From: Paenibacillus xylanexedens
GTDB lineage: Bacteria > Bacillota > Bacilli > Paenibacillales > Paenibacillaceae
Reading direction: 5' to 3'
NCBI RefSeq assembly: GCF_017874615.1
Contig: NZ_JAGIKV010000031.1
Span: 1 to 64,000 of the forward strand
DNA: 64,000 nt
Shown here: in pieces, positions 1-7,796 of the stretch
How positions within the stretch are numbered: the stretch's first letter is position 1
Layout of the letters: each line of letters opens with the position of its first letter
Made by a program: the position numbers and the translations under genes
Notes under the pieces: model-generated
Told to the model about the DNA's origin: nothing
What the model saw: only the letters and a program-made list of their open reading frames with translations
The model's database searches: none

Positions 1-41
1 CATTTCCGCTCCAACATCGTTTTTTTTCATTATAAACAAAA

Positions 42-87
42 TACCCTATAAGATGGACTTTTTTCAAAGTGTCCATCTTATAGGGTA
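42..87 (-). terminator. Hairpin terminator of moaB
   Basis: A perfect 17-bp inverted repeat (42-58 and 71-87) encloses a 12-base loop. On the minus strand the hairpin is followed by a T-rich run toward position 25. It lies 10 bp past the moaB stop codon, so it most likely ends that transcript. The unusually long perfect stem is the only odd thing about it. Confidence 0.8.
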
Positions 88-97
88 CATTTTACTT

Positions 98-616
98 TCA
101 GACGGGTTTATATATTTCACGCATCACATGCCGCAGCTCGGGCAAAATGAGTTTTTCCATGGCCAATTTGACGGCTCCTTTGGAACCCGGCATGGAGAAT
201 ACGGCTGTTCGTCCAATCGTTCCAGCGACGGCTCTGCTCAGGATGGCAGCGGAACCGATATCTTCGGTGTAACTGAGAAAACGGAAGATCTCACCAAAGC
301 CCGGGAGTTCCTTGTCCAGTAGTGAGGACACCGCTTCGTAGGTTGTATCTCGGGGTGCAATCCCTGTTCCGCCGCTAAGCAGCACGGCTTCAATATCATC
401 ACGAACAGCTGCATCTTGCAGGATGCTTCGAATGTTCTCCGTTTCATCTGGTGTGATGATGTATTCTACGATCTGATAACCCGCTTCATTCAGAAGCTGG
501 TGCATGAGCCGGCCACTGGCATCGGTGTCTTTAGTTCGTGTGTCAGACACTGTAACAATCATGCACGATACCGTGGTTGGAGCTTCCTGGCGATGTTGTT
601 CCACTGAATTAGTCAT
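98..616 (-). CDS. moaB: Molybdenum cofactor biosynthesis protein MoaB
   Basis: This 172-residue protein is a MoaB/MogA-fold enzyme, a family that adenylylates molybdopterin before molybdenum insertion in the cytoplasm. Visible signatures are the early beta strand with VTVSDTR, the central SGGTG loop and the late MPGSKGAV segment, all in the usual order and at the usual length of about 170 residues. I place the start at the ATG at 616 because GGAGGAAG sits just upstream; a longer reading to 640 lacks a ribosome site. It stands alone and divergent from the CobW-type gene, with no other moa or moe gene in the window. MogA-like function is the alternative. Confidence 0.9.
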   Translation of the reverse strand: MTNSVEQHRQEAPTTVSCMIVTVSDTRTKDTDASGRLMHQLLNEAGYQIVEYIITPDETENIRSILQDAAVRDDIEAVLLSGGTGIAPRDTTYEAVSSLLDKELPGFGEIFRFLSYTEDIGSAAILSRAVAGTIGRTAVFSMPGSKGAVKLAMEKLILPELRHVMREIYKPV

Positions 617-787
617 GAAACTTCCTCCTTCAATCAACATGTCCTCATAGCATAGACCATCCGGTAGAATCAGGCAATGTACTGGTGAAGAGTTGAACGT
701 TATTGCACAACGAATGCGGGATGGTGTACACTCGCTAGATATAGATAGACTAGGTTACAAGAAGGACAATCAGAGAGGTGTATACGC

Positions 788-1900
788 ATGAATGAAACGA
801 TTTTAAAAGAACAATCCATACCTGTATATATACTGTCAGGTTTTTTGGGGAGTGGCAAAACAACACTGCTTGTTCAGTTGATTGAACATTGGCAACAGCA
901 GGGTTTGCGTCCTGCAGTGGTTATGAATGAGTTGGGCGAAGTCAATCTGGATGGTCAGATTGTGGATTCCACCGTTCCGATGACAGAGATGTTAGGTGGA
1001 TGTATCTGTTGTACCGTACGTGGTGACTTGGGATTGCAACTTGCTGATCTCGTTCAGGAGGAATCACCTGATGTTATCATCATTGAAGCAACTGGTGCGG
1101 CGAATCCAATGGAGATTCTGGATGCGGTAACGGAGACTTCACTTTACATGCGGTTGGAACTGAAAAGTCTCATTACCGTTGTGGATGCAGCACATCTATC
1201 TGGTCTGTATCAGGAGCAGAAGGGGCAGACCTTCAAGCTAATGCAGGAGCAGATTCGTTGTGCGTCTGTGCTTCTCTTGAATAAAACGGATCGGGTGAGT
1301 GCACAGGAACTGAAGGATCTGGAGCAGCTTTTGGCAAAATGGAATGGCTTCGCACCTGTAATTCCTACAGTGAAATGTGAGGTGGAGATGGATCTGCTGC
1401 TTCGCAGCGGGGCAGACGTACACGTGCGTGATTCAGCTTCTGAAGCAGGTAAGCCGGCTCACCAAGAGCATCATGAGCATACGGAAGCTTGTGGTACACA
1501 TGGCTGCAATCATGGTCATGAACATACAGATCATACAGTCCAAGGCGATGATACTAATACTGACGCATCCCATAGCCATGCCCACGGTCACGAGCATTCC
1601 GCTCCTCATGCATCACACGAACATGTCATGGTGTATACGCATTATTTCAGTCATCCGGTGAACAGCGAAGCATTTGAACAATTTGTATCTGCTTTGCCAC
1701 GGGATGTATATCGAGCAAAAGGCATCTTATCGTTTAGTGACACGGCGAGCCGTTTCTGGTTCCAGTATGCCTACCGTGAATCGGATTACATGAAGATCAC
1801 ACCTCAGGGAGAGGTCCCTAATGTTGCTGTGTTTATAGGTGAACATTTTGACCAAACTGTCATTCGTGACCAATTACTGGAATTGGAAGCGATAAAGTAG
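788..1900 (+). CDS. CobW/ZNG1-type G3E GTPase, zinc metallochaperone candidate
   Basis: A 370-residue G3E-family GTPase. Walker A GFLGSGKTT lies at about residues 18-26, the metal-binding CxCC motif (CICC) at about 72-75, NKTD at about 165, and a CobW C-terminal domain follows from about 285. Between about 225 and 285 is a very His-rich stretch with repeated HEH, HGH and HSHAHGH patterns, which suggests zinc or nickel handling. Family members insert metal into client enzymes. The start has GAGAGGTG upstream. The next gene encodes a Cys-rich metal-binding protein, so the pair may be a small metal-homeostasis unit. No Zur-like box was recognised. True CobW (cobalamin) function is less likely because no cobalamin genes are near. 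Confidence 0.88.
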   Translation: MNETILKEQSIPVYILSGFLGSGKTTLLVQLIEHWQQQGLRPAVVMNELGEVNLDGQIVDSTVPMTEMLGGCICCTVRGDLGLQLADLVQEESPDVIIIEATGAANPMEILDAVTETSLYMRLELKSLITVVDAAHLSGLYQEQKGQTFKLMQEQIRCASVLLLNKTDRVSAQELKDLEQLLAKWNGFAPVIPTVKCEVEMDLLLRSGADVHVRDSASEAGKPAHQEHHEHTEACGTHGCNHGHEHTDHTVQGDDTNTDASHSHAHGHEHSAPHASHEHVMVYTHYFSHPVNSEAFEQFVSALPRDVYRAKGILSFSDTASRFWFQYAYRESDYMKITPQGEVPNVAVFIGEHFDQTVIRDQLLELEAIK

Positions 1901-1973
1901 GTTAGATGATTCAATATTCCTCCGAACTGGGTATTAAGATGCATAGCAAACTTTGCCTGGGAGGTAACTTTAA

Positions 1974-2309
1974 ATGACACAACAACAATATCAACAATGT
2001 ATCGATGCTTGCCTGGAGTGCATGAATGCATGCAACGTATGTTACATATCGAGTCTGAAAGAATATGATCTGGCGATGCTGCGTGATTGCATTCGTTTGA
2101 ATCGGGAATGTGCGGAGATCTGCAGTTTTGCTGCACAAGCGATGACACGTGGAAGTGATTTCATTGCTGAAATATGCGAATTGTGTGTGAAAGCTTGTGA
2201 AGCTTGCGCCGCTGAGTGTGGCAAACACCACCATGATCACTGCCAAGCATGTGCAGAGGCTTGCCGCAGATGTGCAGAAGCTTGCCGGTTGATGGCAGCA
2301 GTAGCGTAA
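1974..2309 (+). CDS. Four-helix-bundle Cys-rich copper-binding protein (DUF326/Csp-like)
   Basis: A 111-residue protein with about 18 cysteines, many spaced CxxxC or CxxC along predicted helices (CIDACLEC, CNVC, CEAC, CAEAC, CRRC), plus a His-rich turn KHHHDHC near residue 85. This is the pattern of the DUF326 or copper storage protein family, whose members hold copper(I) ions inside a four-helix bundle. There is no signal peptide, so it would act in the cytoplasm. The ribosome site GGGAGG precedes the ATG. It follows the CobW-type gene by 73 bp and is probably co-transcribed; a long hairpin follows the stop. Confidence 0.85.
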   Translation: MTQQQYQQCIDACLECMNACNVCYISSLKEYDLAMLRDCIRLNRECAEICSFAAQAMTRGSDFIAEICELCVKACEACAAECGKHHHDHCQACAEACRRCAEACRLMAAVA

Positions 2310-2354
2310 ATATTATTTCACTGGAATATATAAATAAAACCGATAATGACCGTT

Positions 2355-2430
2355 GTCCCCTAAGGGAAGGCAGTGAACACAAGCATCTGAGACGATGTGC
2401 CTATGTGTTGCCTTTCAGTAGGGGATTTTT
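2355..2430 (+). terminator. Long hairpin with T-run after the copper-binding gene
   Basis: Nested pairing can be drawn: CCCCT with AGGGG on the outside, then GGCA with TGCC, ACACA with TGTGT, and GCATC with GATGT, followed by ATTTTT. The element ends before the argS promoter, so I read it as the terminator of the preceding operon and not part of the T-box. A small structured RNA is an alternative. Confidence 0.5.
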
Positions 2431-2438
2431 AATGCAGG

Positions 2439-2467
2439 TTGCCAAGTCTGATCGTGGTATGTATAAT
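2439..2467 (+). promoter_or_regulatory. Sigma-A-type promoter of the argS leader
   Basis: A TTGCCA box at 2439-2444 and a perfect TATAAT at 2462-2467 are separated by 17 bp. The predicted start near 2474 lies just ahead of the T-box conserved elements. Confidence 0.75.
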
Positions 2468-2473
2468 GATGGC

Positions 2474-2800
2474 AATGAATTGAATCGAAGAATATCAATG
2501 ATCGGGAGAGTAGCCAGATCCATACATGACAGCGAGCCGGGAGAGGTGGAAGCCGGTATGACATGACCTGAGTGAAACGCACCCGTGAGATGGTTATCCG
2601 AAAAGATGTACGTATCCCGATTGGGATAGGCCATATCTGTCTGAGGGTAACCCGGCTTGCGACCGTTATACGCATCGAGCGGAACAGGTTCTACTGGTAT
2701 GCATGTTGATGCATATTAAGAGTAAGCTGTTCACTTAGAGTGGTACCGCGGGAACTGTTAAGTCAGCTCTCGTCTCTTATTTAGAGACGAGAGCTTTTTT
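2474..2800 (+). promoter_or_regulatory. T-box leader controlling argS
   Basis: A tRNA-sensing leader. Early elements include GGGAGAGTAG near 2510 and AGCGAGCCGGGAG followed by GGTGGAAGCCGG (2532-2557). The T-box itself, AGTGGTACCGCGGG, is at 2739-2752, and a strong terminator stem (2765-2776 with 84-95 of the same line, then six T) ends the leader. Position directly upstream of argS implies uncharged tRNA-Arg as ligand. I could not fix the specifier codon with certainty; a CGC near 2580 is a candidate. Confidence 0.9.
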
Positions 2801-2843
2801 GTGTTTATTTTCAGCCAATAATGAATTATAAGGAGTGTTCGAC

Positions 2844-4574
2844 ATGTTGATGAAGCAGGCTGCGGCCGATATTGCCCCTTTAACGGGATTGAATGAAGAA
2901 GAGGTTCTGAGATTACTGGAAGTCCCACCACAGGCGGAGATGGGTGATGCAGCATTCCCTTGTTTTGCATTAGCGAAGTCATTAAAGAAAGCACCGGCAG
3001 TCATTGCAACTGATCTCGCAACGGGATTGCAGGCATCTGGAATTGAAGCGACTCCCGCCGGTCCGTATGTAAATATCCGTTTTAACCGGGAGAAGCTCGC
3101 GCCGAATCTGCTGAAAGAACTGGGGAATGCGGCATTTGGTAAGCTTCAGCTTGGTCAAGGTTCACGTGTTGTGATTGATATGTCTTCCCCTAACATCGCA
3201 AAACCCTTCGGAATCGGGCATTTGCGTTCTACTGTAATCGGTGCAGCACTGTATCGGTTGTATAACGAAGCGGGTTATACCTCCGTAAGTGTGAATCATC
3301 TGGGAGACTGGGGAACCCAGTTTGGCAAGCAGATCGCAGCGTATAAACGGTGGGGCAATGATGAAGCGTTGCAGGCAGACCCGATCCGTACTTCTCTGGA
3401 GCTGTATGTGCGCTTCCACGATGAGGCGGAGAACGATCCTTCACTGGAGATTGAGGCACGCGAGTGGTTCCGCAAGCTGGAGCAGGGAGATGATGAAGCA
3501 CAGCGGTTATGGGCGTTTTTTGTGGAAGTGAGCATGAAGGAATTCAACCGGATGTATGAACGTCTGAATGTACAGTTCGACCATACACTGGGGGAGAGCT
3601 TTTACAATGACAAGATGGGTGCAGTGGTTGAAGAACTCAAGGCAAAAGGTTTACTTGAAGAGAGTGAAGGAGCACTTGTGGTACGTCTGGAAGATGAGAA
3701 CATGCCCCCGTGCCTGATTATCAAAAAAGACGGAACAACAATCTATCCTACACGGGATTTGGCTACGGCAGTCTATCGTCATGAGGTGATGAAGGCAGAT
3801 CGGTTGTTATACGTGGTCGGAGGCGAGCAGAAGTTACATTTCCGGCAGGTATTCACGGTCCTATCCCGTATGGGGCATGAATGGTCTGCGAAGTGTGAAC
3901 ATATCCCGTTTGGCTTAATGCGTTTTGAGGGAAGGAAAATGTCTACCCGCCGCGGTAAAGTCGTCTTTTTGCAGGAAGTGTTGGATGAGGCAGTTGCTCG
4001 TGCACTACAGATTATTCAGGAGAAAAACCCGAATCTGGAGAACCCTCAGAAGGTGGCTGAGGCGGTCGGTGTAGGTGCCATTGTCTTCGGTGATCTGCGT
4101 AATAATCGGTTAAACGATGTGGACTTCTCATTGGAAGATGCGGTGAGTTTTGAAGGGGAGACCGGACCTTATGTGCAATATACCCATGCCCGGATTCAAA
4201 GTGTACTTGCCAAGGCAGAAGAGGCGATCCGCGTGGAAAATGAAAACACTCTGACTAACGGCACGATTGCAGATGATGTAAATGACACAGGGACTACTTC
4301 ATCCAGTATCGGAGATACCTCATGGGCATTGCTGAAACTGCTCGGTGAATATCCCGAGTATCTTGAAAAAGCAATTCATCGGAATGAGCCTTCGGTCATT
4401 GCCAAATATACAATAGATGTCGCTCAGGCGTTCAACCGCTTCTATCACGCCGAACGGATTGCGGATGCGTCATCTGATGTAAGATCCTTCCGGGTGGCAT
4501 TGGCCAAACGTACTGCCGAACGCCTAGCGTACAGTTTACATTTGCTGGGTGTGCAAGCTCCAGAGCGGATGTGA
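2844..4574 (+). CDS. argS: Arginyl-tRNA synthetase
   Basis: A 576-residue class I aminoacyl-tRNA synthetase that charges tRNA-Arg. The HIGH-type motif appears as GIGHLRST at about residues 123-130 and the KMSKS-type motif as GRKMSTRRGKV near 365. An N-terminal Arg-tRNA-synthetase domain (about 1-85) and a C-terminal DALR-type anticodon-binding domain (about 450-576, ending LGVQAPERM) are present. I chose the ATG at 2844 because AAGGAG lies eight bases upstream; a GTG at 2835 overlaps that ribosome site. It is controlled by the T-box leader and followed after a few bases by an ABC transporter. Confidence 0.96.
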   Translation: MLMKQAAADIAPLTGLNEEEVLRLLEVPPQAEMGDAAFPCFALAKSLKKAPAVIATDLATGLQASGIEATPAGPYVNIRFNREKLAPNLLKELGNAAFGKLQLGQGSRVVIDMSSPNIAKPFGIGHLRSTVIGAALYRLYNEAGYTSVSVNHLGDWGTQFGKQIAAYKRWGNDEALQADPIRTSLELYVRFHDEAENDPSLEIEAREWFRKLEQGDDEAQRLWAFFVEVSMKEFNRMYERLNVQFDHTLGESFYNDKMGAVVEELKAKGLLEESEGALVVRLEDENMPPCLIIKKDGTTIYPTRDLATAVYRHEVMKADRLLYVVGGEQKLHFRQVFTVLSRMGHEWSAKCEHIPFGLMRFEGRKMSTRRGKVVFLQEVLDEAVARALQIIQEKNPNLENPQKVAEAVGVGAIVFGDLRNNRLNDVDFSLEDAVSFEGETGPYVQYTHARIQSVLAKAEEAIRVENENTLTNGTIADDVNDTGTTSSSIGDTSWALLKLLGEYPEYLEKAIHRNEPSVIAKYTIDVAQAFNRFYHAERIADASSDVRSFRVALAKRTAERLAYSLHLLGVQAPERM

Positions 4575-4580
4575 TCCCAG

Positions 4581-5636
4581 GTGATAAGGAGTAAACGTGG
4601 ACTTTTCAAGAAAGCCAATCAAGATGTACCAGACTCATTAGGTCGAGGTATGTTGCTTCAACAAGTGAGCAAGCGAATAGGTAATGCTCAAGTACTTGAT
4701 GAAATTAATCTGGAAGTGAAGCAGGGAGAATGTGCTGTACTTGTTGGCAGAAACGGTTCTGGCAAAAGTACGTTGCTACGTATGTTGGCAGGTATTTTGT
4801 TACCCGATACAGGATCGATCCAGCGCACAATGAAGGGTTCTGATGGGTATGCAGTAGATGGCCTGCCACGTTTACCCTTTACCTCCGGAGAGTATTTGTG
4901 GGACATGGGTCGAATTCGGGGCATTCGCCCCGAGATACTGCGTGAGCGGATTAGAGAACTTAGTGAACTTTTATATCTGGATACCGCGATCGATCAGAAG
5001 TTACCCTTATTATCGAAGGGCACACTGCAAAAAGTAAATTTGATTCAGGCCCTGTTACCTGGACCGGGTGGTCTTTTGCTACTGGATGAACCTTTATCGG
5101 GCTTGGATATTCCAGCTCAAGAGGGCATTGTATCCTTATTGCGACAATGGAAGGATGAAGGGACATCCATTGTTACAGCTTGTCATGAACCGTTGCTTAT
5201 TGAACGTTTGGCAGACCAGGTGATTGTGTTGAAGAAAGGCGGCGTGCTCCGCTACTGGAGTCGTGAAGATATACTACAAGCTGGCGAACCCGTTGTACGT
5301 ATTCAAAGTCTGACGAAAGCTGGAGAGGATCTGGCTAACGATCTATCGATTGTACAACAACCGGGAGTACTGTCTTTAGTTCGTAATACAAGCTCGGAGA
5401 TATCCAATGCTTGGTTGTGGGATTGGAAAGTGGTTCAACAATCAACATATGATGTCCTCAGAATGATTCTGGCATCCGGAGGTTCGGTTGTGTCTGTACA
5501 ACAGGAAGAAAGTCAATTACATATGGAAAGTCTGCTGGAAGGACAACATCCAGCTGTACATGCGAGGCGTGGAGGTGTCACAGAATCTGTGGACTTAAGC
5601 TCTTCCATGGATGATGCGGGGGGAGAAGCCAAATGA
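4581..5636 (+). CDS. ABC transporter ATP-binding protein
   Basis: A 351-residue ATPase. Walker A GRNGSGKST is at about residues 57-65, a signature-like LSKGTLQKV at about 150, and Walker B LLLLDEP at about 170. The last 120 residues follow the ATPase domain and have no motif I recognise. The start codon is uncertain: GTG at 4581 is the only in-frame start before the domain apart from an ATG at 4650, and neither has a good ribosome site. Its stop overlaps the ATG of the next membrane protein by four bases, so the two form one transporter. Substrate is unknown. Confidence 0.85.
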   Translation: MIRSKRGLFKKANQDVPDSLGRGMLLQQVSKRIGNAQVLDEINLEVKQGECAVLVGRNGSGKSTLLRMLAGILLPDTGSIQRTMKGSDGYAVDGLPRLPFTSGEYLWDMGRIRGIRPEILRERIRELSELLYLDTAIDQKLPLLSKGTLQKVNLIQALLPGPGGLLLLDEPLSGLDIPAQEGIVSLLRQWKDEGTSIVTACHEPLLIERLADQVIVLKKGGVLRYWSREDILQAGEPVVRIQSLTKAGEDLANDLSIVQQPGVLSLVRNTSSEISNAWLWDWKVVQQSTYDVLRMILASGGSVVSVQQEESQLHMESLLEGQHPAVHARRGGVTESVDLSSSMDDAGGEAK

Positions 5637-6343
5637 TCTATCAGACCCGATATTTGTTAAGGCATCACATTCGCTCACAGAAATATATTGCACCGGTTAT
5701 CTTTTATATCATCGCCATGCTGCTGATCTATTCCTACAAACCCAACCCTATTGCGGACAGTTACAGTGTTACGGCTATGCTGTTATTTCTGGCAGCTGCT
5801 TGGCTCGGAGTAATGGTGATGAATACCGAACCTGCTAAGCAGTATCAATTACTTGTCCTTCATACAGGAAGCAGGCGTAAGGTTGTAACAAGTCAACTCA
5901 TCTGTGCCTGGATCATGCAATTCATGCTCACCGTAATCACTGTGCTGTATCCCGTGTTCGCAGGAATGTTTGAGAGACAACCCACAGGTGAGGAGTGGAT
6001 GATGACTTGGTTAGGACATCTGGGGTTATCGTTGCTGGGATTGGGCATCAGTGTATTTTTTCAAAAATCGTACATTCCCTTGCTTAGTCGCAGTATGCCT
6101 GCCCTCATTATTGTATTATTACTATCGTTTATCCAAGGTTCCTTAAGTGAACGTTTGCCTGAATCGTTAGAATGGCTTGGCCGCATTCTTCCGCCAGCTT
6201 TTTATCTGGTTCGTGAGATGATGTTATTTGATGAATCAAAGATGGACTCTTTTGTTTCGGTTATGCTGTGGACTGTGCTCTATGCATTAGGGTTACTAAT
6301 CATCCATGTGTGGCTGTCCGGAAGAAGAGATCTGCGGAGTTAG
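5633..6343 (+). CDS. ABC transporter membrane protein
   Basis: A 236-residue protein with about six hydrophobic segments: IAPVIFYIIAMLLIY near 20, LLFLAAAWLGVMV near 55, then segments near 95-115, 130-145, 160-175 and 210-230. It overlaps the ATPase gene by ATGA and so is the likely permease partner. The arrangement resembles small two-gene ABC-2-type exporters. No transported compound can be inferred. Confidence 0.8.
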   Translation: MIYQTRYLLRHHIRSQKYIAPVIFYIIAMLLIYSYKPNPIADSYSVTAMLLFLAAAWLGVMVMNTEPAKQYQLLVLHTGSRRKVVTSQLICAWIMQFMLTVITVLYPVFAGMFERQPTGEEWMMTWLGHLGLSLLGLGISVFFQKSYIPLLSRSMPALIIVLLLSFIQGSLSERLPESLEWLGRILPPAFYLVREMMLFDESKMDSFVSVMLWTVLYALGLLIIHVWLSGRRDLRS

Positions 6344-6442
6344 AAGACGCGCTTCCCGATAACTTGAATGTTGCTCTTGGTTTGGTTAGGATAGAGGGAC
6401 ATGGAATGGTTAACATTGTACGGTTGAAGGGGGCGCTCGCAT

Positions 6443-6988
6443 ATGCAAAATACAGATATCCAGAATGGTGACATGCTGGACAGCGAACACTCCAGGGAAT
6501 TGTTTGCCTATTACGGATTGGCAGTGTACTACGGGCAGGCGCTTGAACAGCAGCTGGTCAATCTGATTTTATTAATGAAAATGTCTCAGGGCAAAGCTGT
6601 GTCTGAAGAGGATCTGGAAGATCTGTACGAACGAAAGATGAGCAGTTCACTGGGGCAGCTCATTCACGAAGTGCGCCATCATTTTACATTCTCTGAGGAA
6701 GAGACTCGCCAGTTGAATGAGTTATGGCAGCAACGTAACCGTATCGTACATCATTATTTCAAGGAACGAATTCACGAGACATTCAGTCCGGAAGGACGAT
6801 CACGCATGATTAAGGAATTGGAGGATTTCAAAGACCGTGCACAGGAGTTGGAGATCCGTCTTCAGCAATATACGGGTGCCTGGATTGCAGAGCTTGGTCT
6901 GGATGCCGAATCGGCAGCAGCTCTGCAAACGCTGGAGCGTATGCATACCGAGAGTATGCAAGCAAGGGATTTGGAAGAGGATGAATGA
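6443..6988 (+). CDS. HEPN-like helical protein of unknown role
   Basis: A 181-residue, mostly helical protein. The segment LFAYYGLAVYYGQALEQQL near the N-terminus and RNRIVHHYF at about residues 97-105 match the look of HEPN-fold proteins, where R-polar-xxx-H is the ribonuclease motif. Many such proteins are nucleases in toxin or defence systems, but non-catalytic housekeeping relatives are common. The ribosome site is AAGGGGG. It overlaps the next gene by ATGA, so it is co-translated with a YdcF-like membrane protein instead of a nucleotidyltransferase antitoxin, which argues against a standard toxin pair. Confidence 0.6.
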   Translation: MQNTDIQNGDMLDSEHSRELFAYYGLAVYYGQALEQQLVNLILLMKMSQGKAVSEEDLEDLYERKMSSSLGQLIHEVRHHFTFSEEETRQLNELWQQRNRIVHHYFKERIHETFSPEGRSRMIKELEDFKDRAQELEIRLQQYTGAWIAELGLDAESAAALQTLERMHTESMQARDLEEDE

Positions 6989-7605
6989 CAAGCAAACGGA
7001 TAACGAAACGCTGGATATTAATGACGGTTCTGGCTGTAGTATTAGTTGGAATCCTGTGGACTGTGGTTACCGCAATTCGTATATCAGCATATACGGATGA
7101 GGATTCATCCAGGATATCGGATGCAGCAATCATTCTGGGCGCAGCCGTGGCGGGGGATAACCCTTCACCTGTATTTCGCGAACGTATTGAACACGGGATT
7201 GAACTATACCGTCAGGGTACCGTTCGTAATCTGCTTTTCACAGGTGGATCAAGTGGTGATGGAGAACATACGGAAGCTGAAGTGGGTCAGAAGTATGCCA
7301 TCGCACATGGAGTAGATCCTGCGGACATTCGCATTGAGACCACATCCAGAATTACCGAGGAGAATCTGGTCAATTCAATTCCAATCGGTGAACAGGCCGG
7401 TTATCAAACGTATACGATTGTGAGTGATCCTTTACATATGAAACGAGCCATGAAGCTGGCTGCTGGACTGGGTATGGATGCCGTACCCTCTCCGACACGA
7501 ACGACGGCGTATCGAACCTGGCGCAGCAAGTTTCCTTTTCTCGCAAGAGAGACCGTGATGTACATGGGATATACAATCAAAGGATGGATAGACAATCCGC
7601 AGTAG
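6985..7605 (+). CDS. YdcF/SanA-like (DUF218) membrane-anchored protein
   Basis: A 206-residue protein with one N-terminal membrane helix (about residues 12-30) and a DUF218 domain: AIILGAAV at about 48, ERIEHGIELYRQG, LLFTGGSS at about 86, then RTEENLVNS-like ITEENLVNSI and the IVSDPLHMKRA segment. SanA-like relatives influence envelope permeability; the biochemical reaction is not established. It overlaps the HEPN-like gene and is followed by a terminator. Confidence 0.8.
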   Translation: MTSKRITKRWILMTVLAVVLVGILWTVVTAIRISAYTDEDSSRISDAAIILGAAVAGDNPSPVFRERIEHGIELYRQGTVRNLLFTGGSSGDGEHTEAEVGQKYAIAHGVDPADIRIETTSRITEENLVNSIPIGEQAGYQTYTIVSDPLHMKRAMKLAAGLGMDAVPSPTRTTAYRTWRSKFPFLARETVMYMGYTIKGWIDNPQ

Positions 7606-7635
7606 CCCATGAGGTTGCACGCGGATTGTTTTTTT
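7593..7635 (+). terminator. Terminator after the YdcF-like gene
   Basis: CAATCCGC (7593-7600) pairs with GCGGATTG (7621-7628) and is followed by seven T. The left arm overlaps the end of the coding region. Confidence 0.8.
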
Positions 7636-7685
7636 GTCTGGACGAAATAAACAGTAACGGAACATGAATCCCGATGAAAATACAA

Positions 7686-7736
7686 AAAACCGATCTACAC
7701 CGCAAACCCTGAGGTAGCTGTGTAGATCGGTTTTTG
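7686..7736. terminator. Bidirectional hairpin between convergent operons
   Basis: AACCGATCTACA pairs with TGTAGATCGGTT across about 25 bases, with an A-run on the left and a T-run on the right. It can terminate both the plus-strand operon and the bmrD transcript arriving on the minus strand. Confidence 0.75.
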
Positions 7737-7796
7737 TTTTGCCGTCAAGTACATCATTTTTGACTGGTTACTTAAAGAGTTTTCTGTTTTACTCTG

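Noticed and set aside
2249-2566. Plus-strand open frame over the T-box region
   Set aside because: It overlaps the hairpin, promoter and T-box elements; no coding character.
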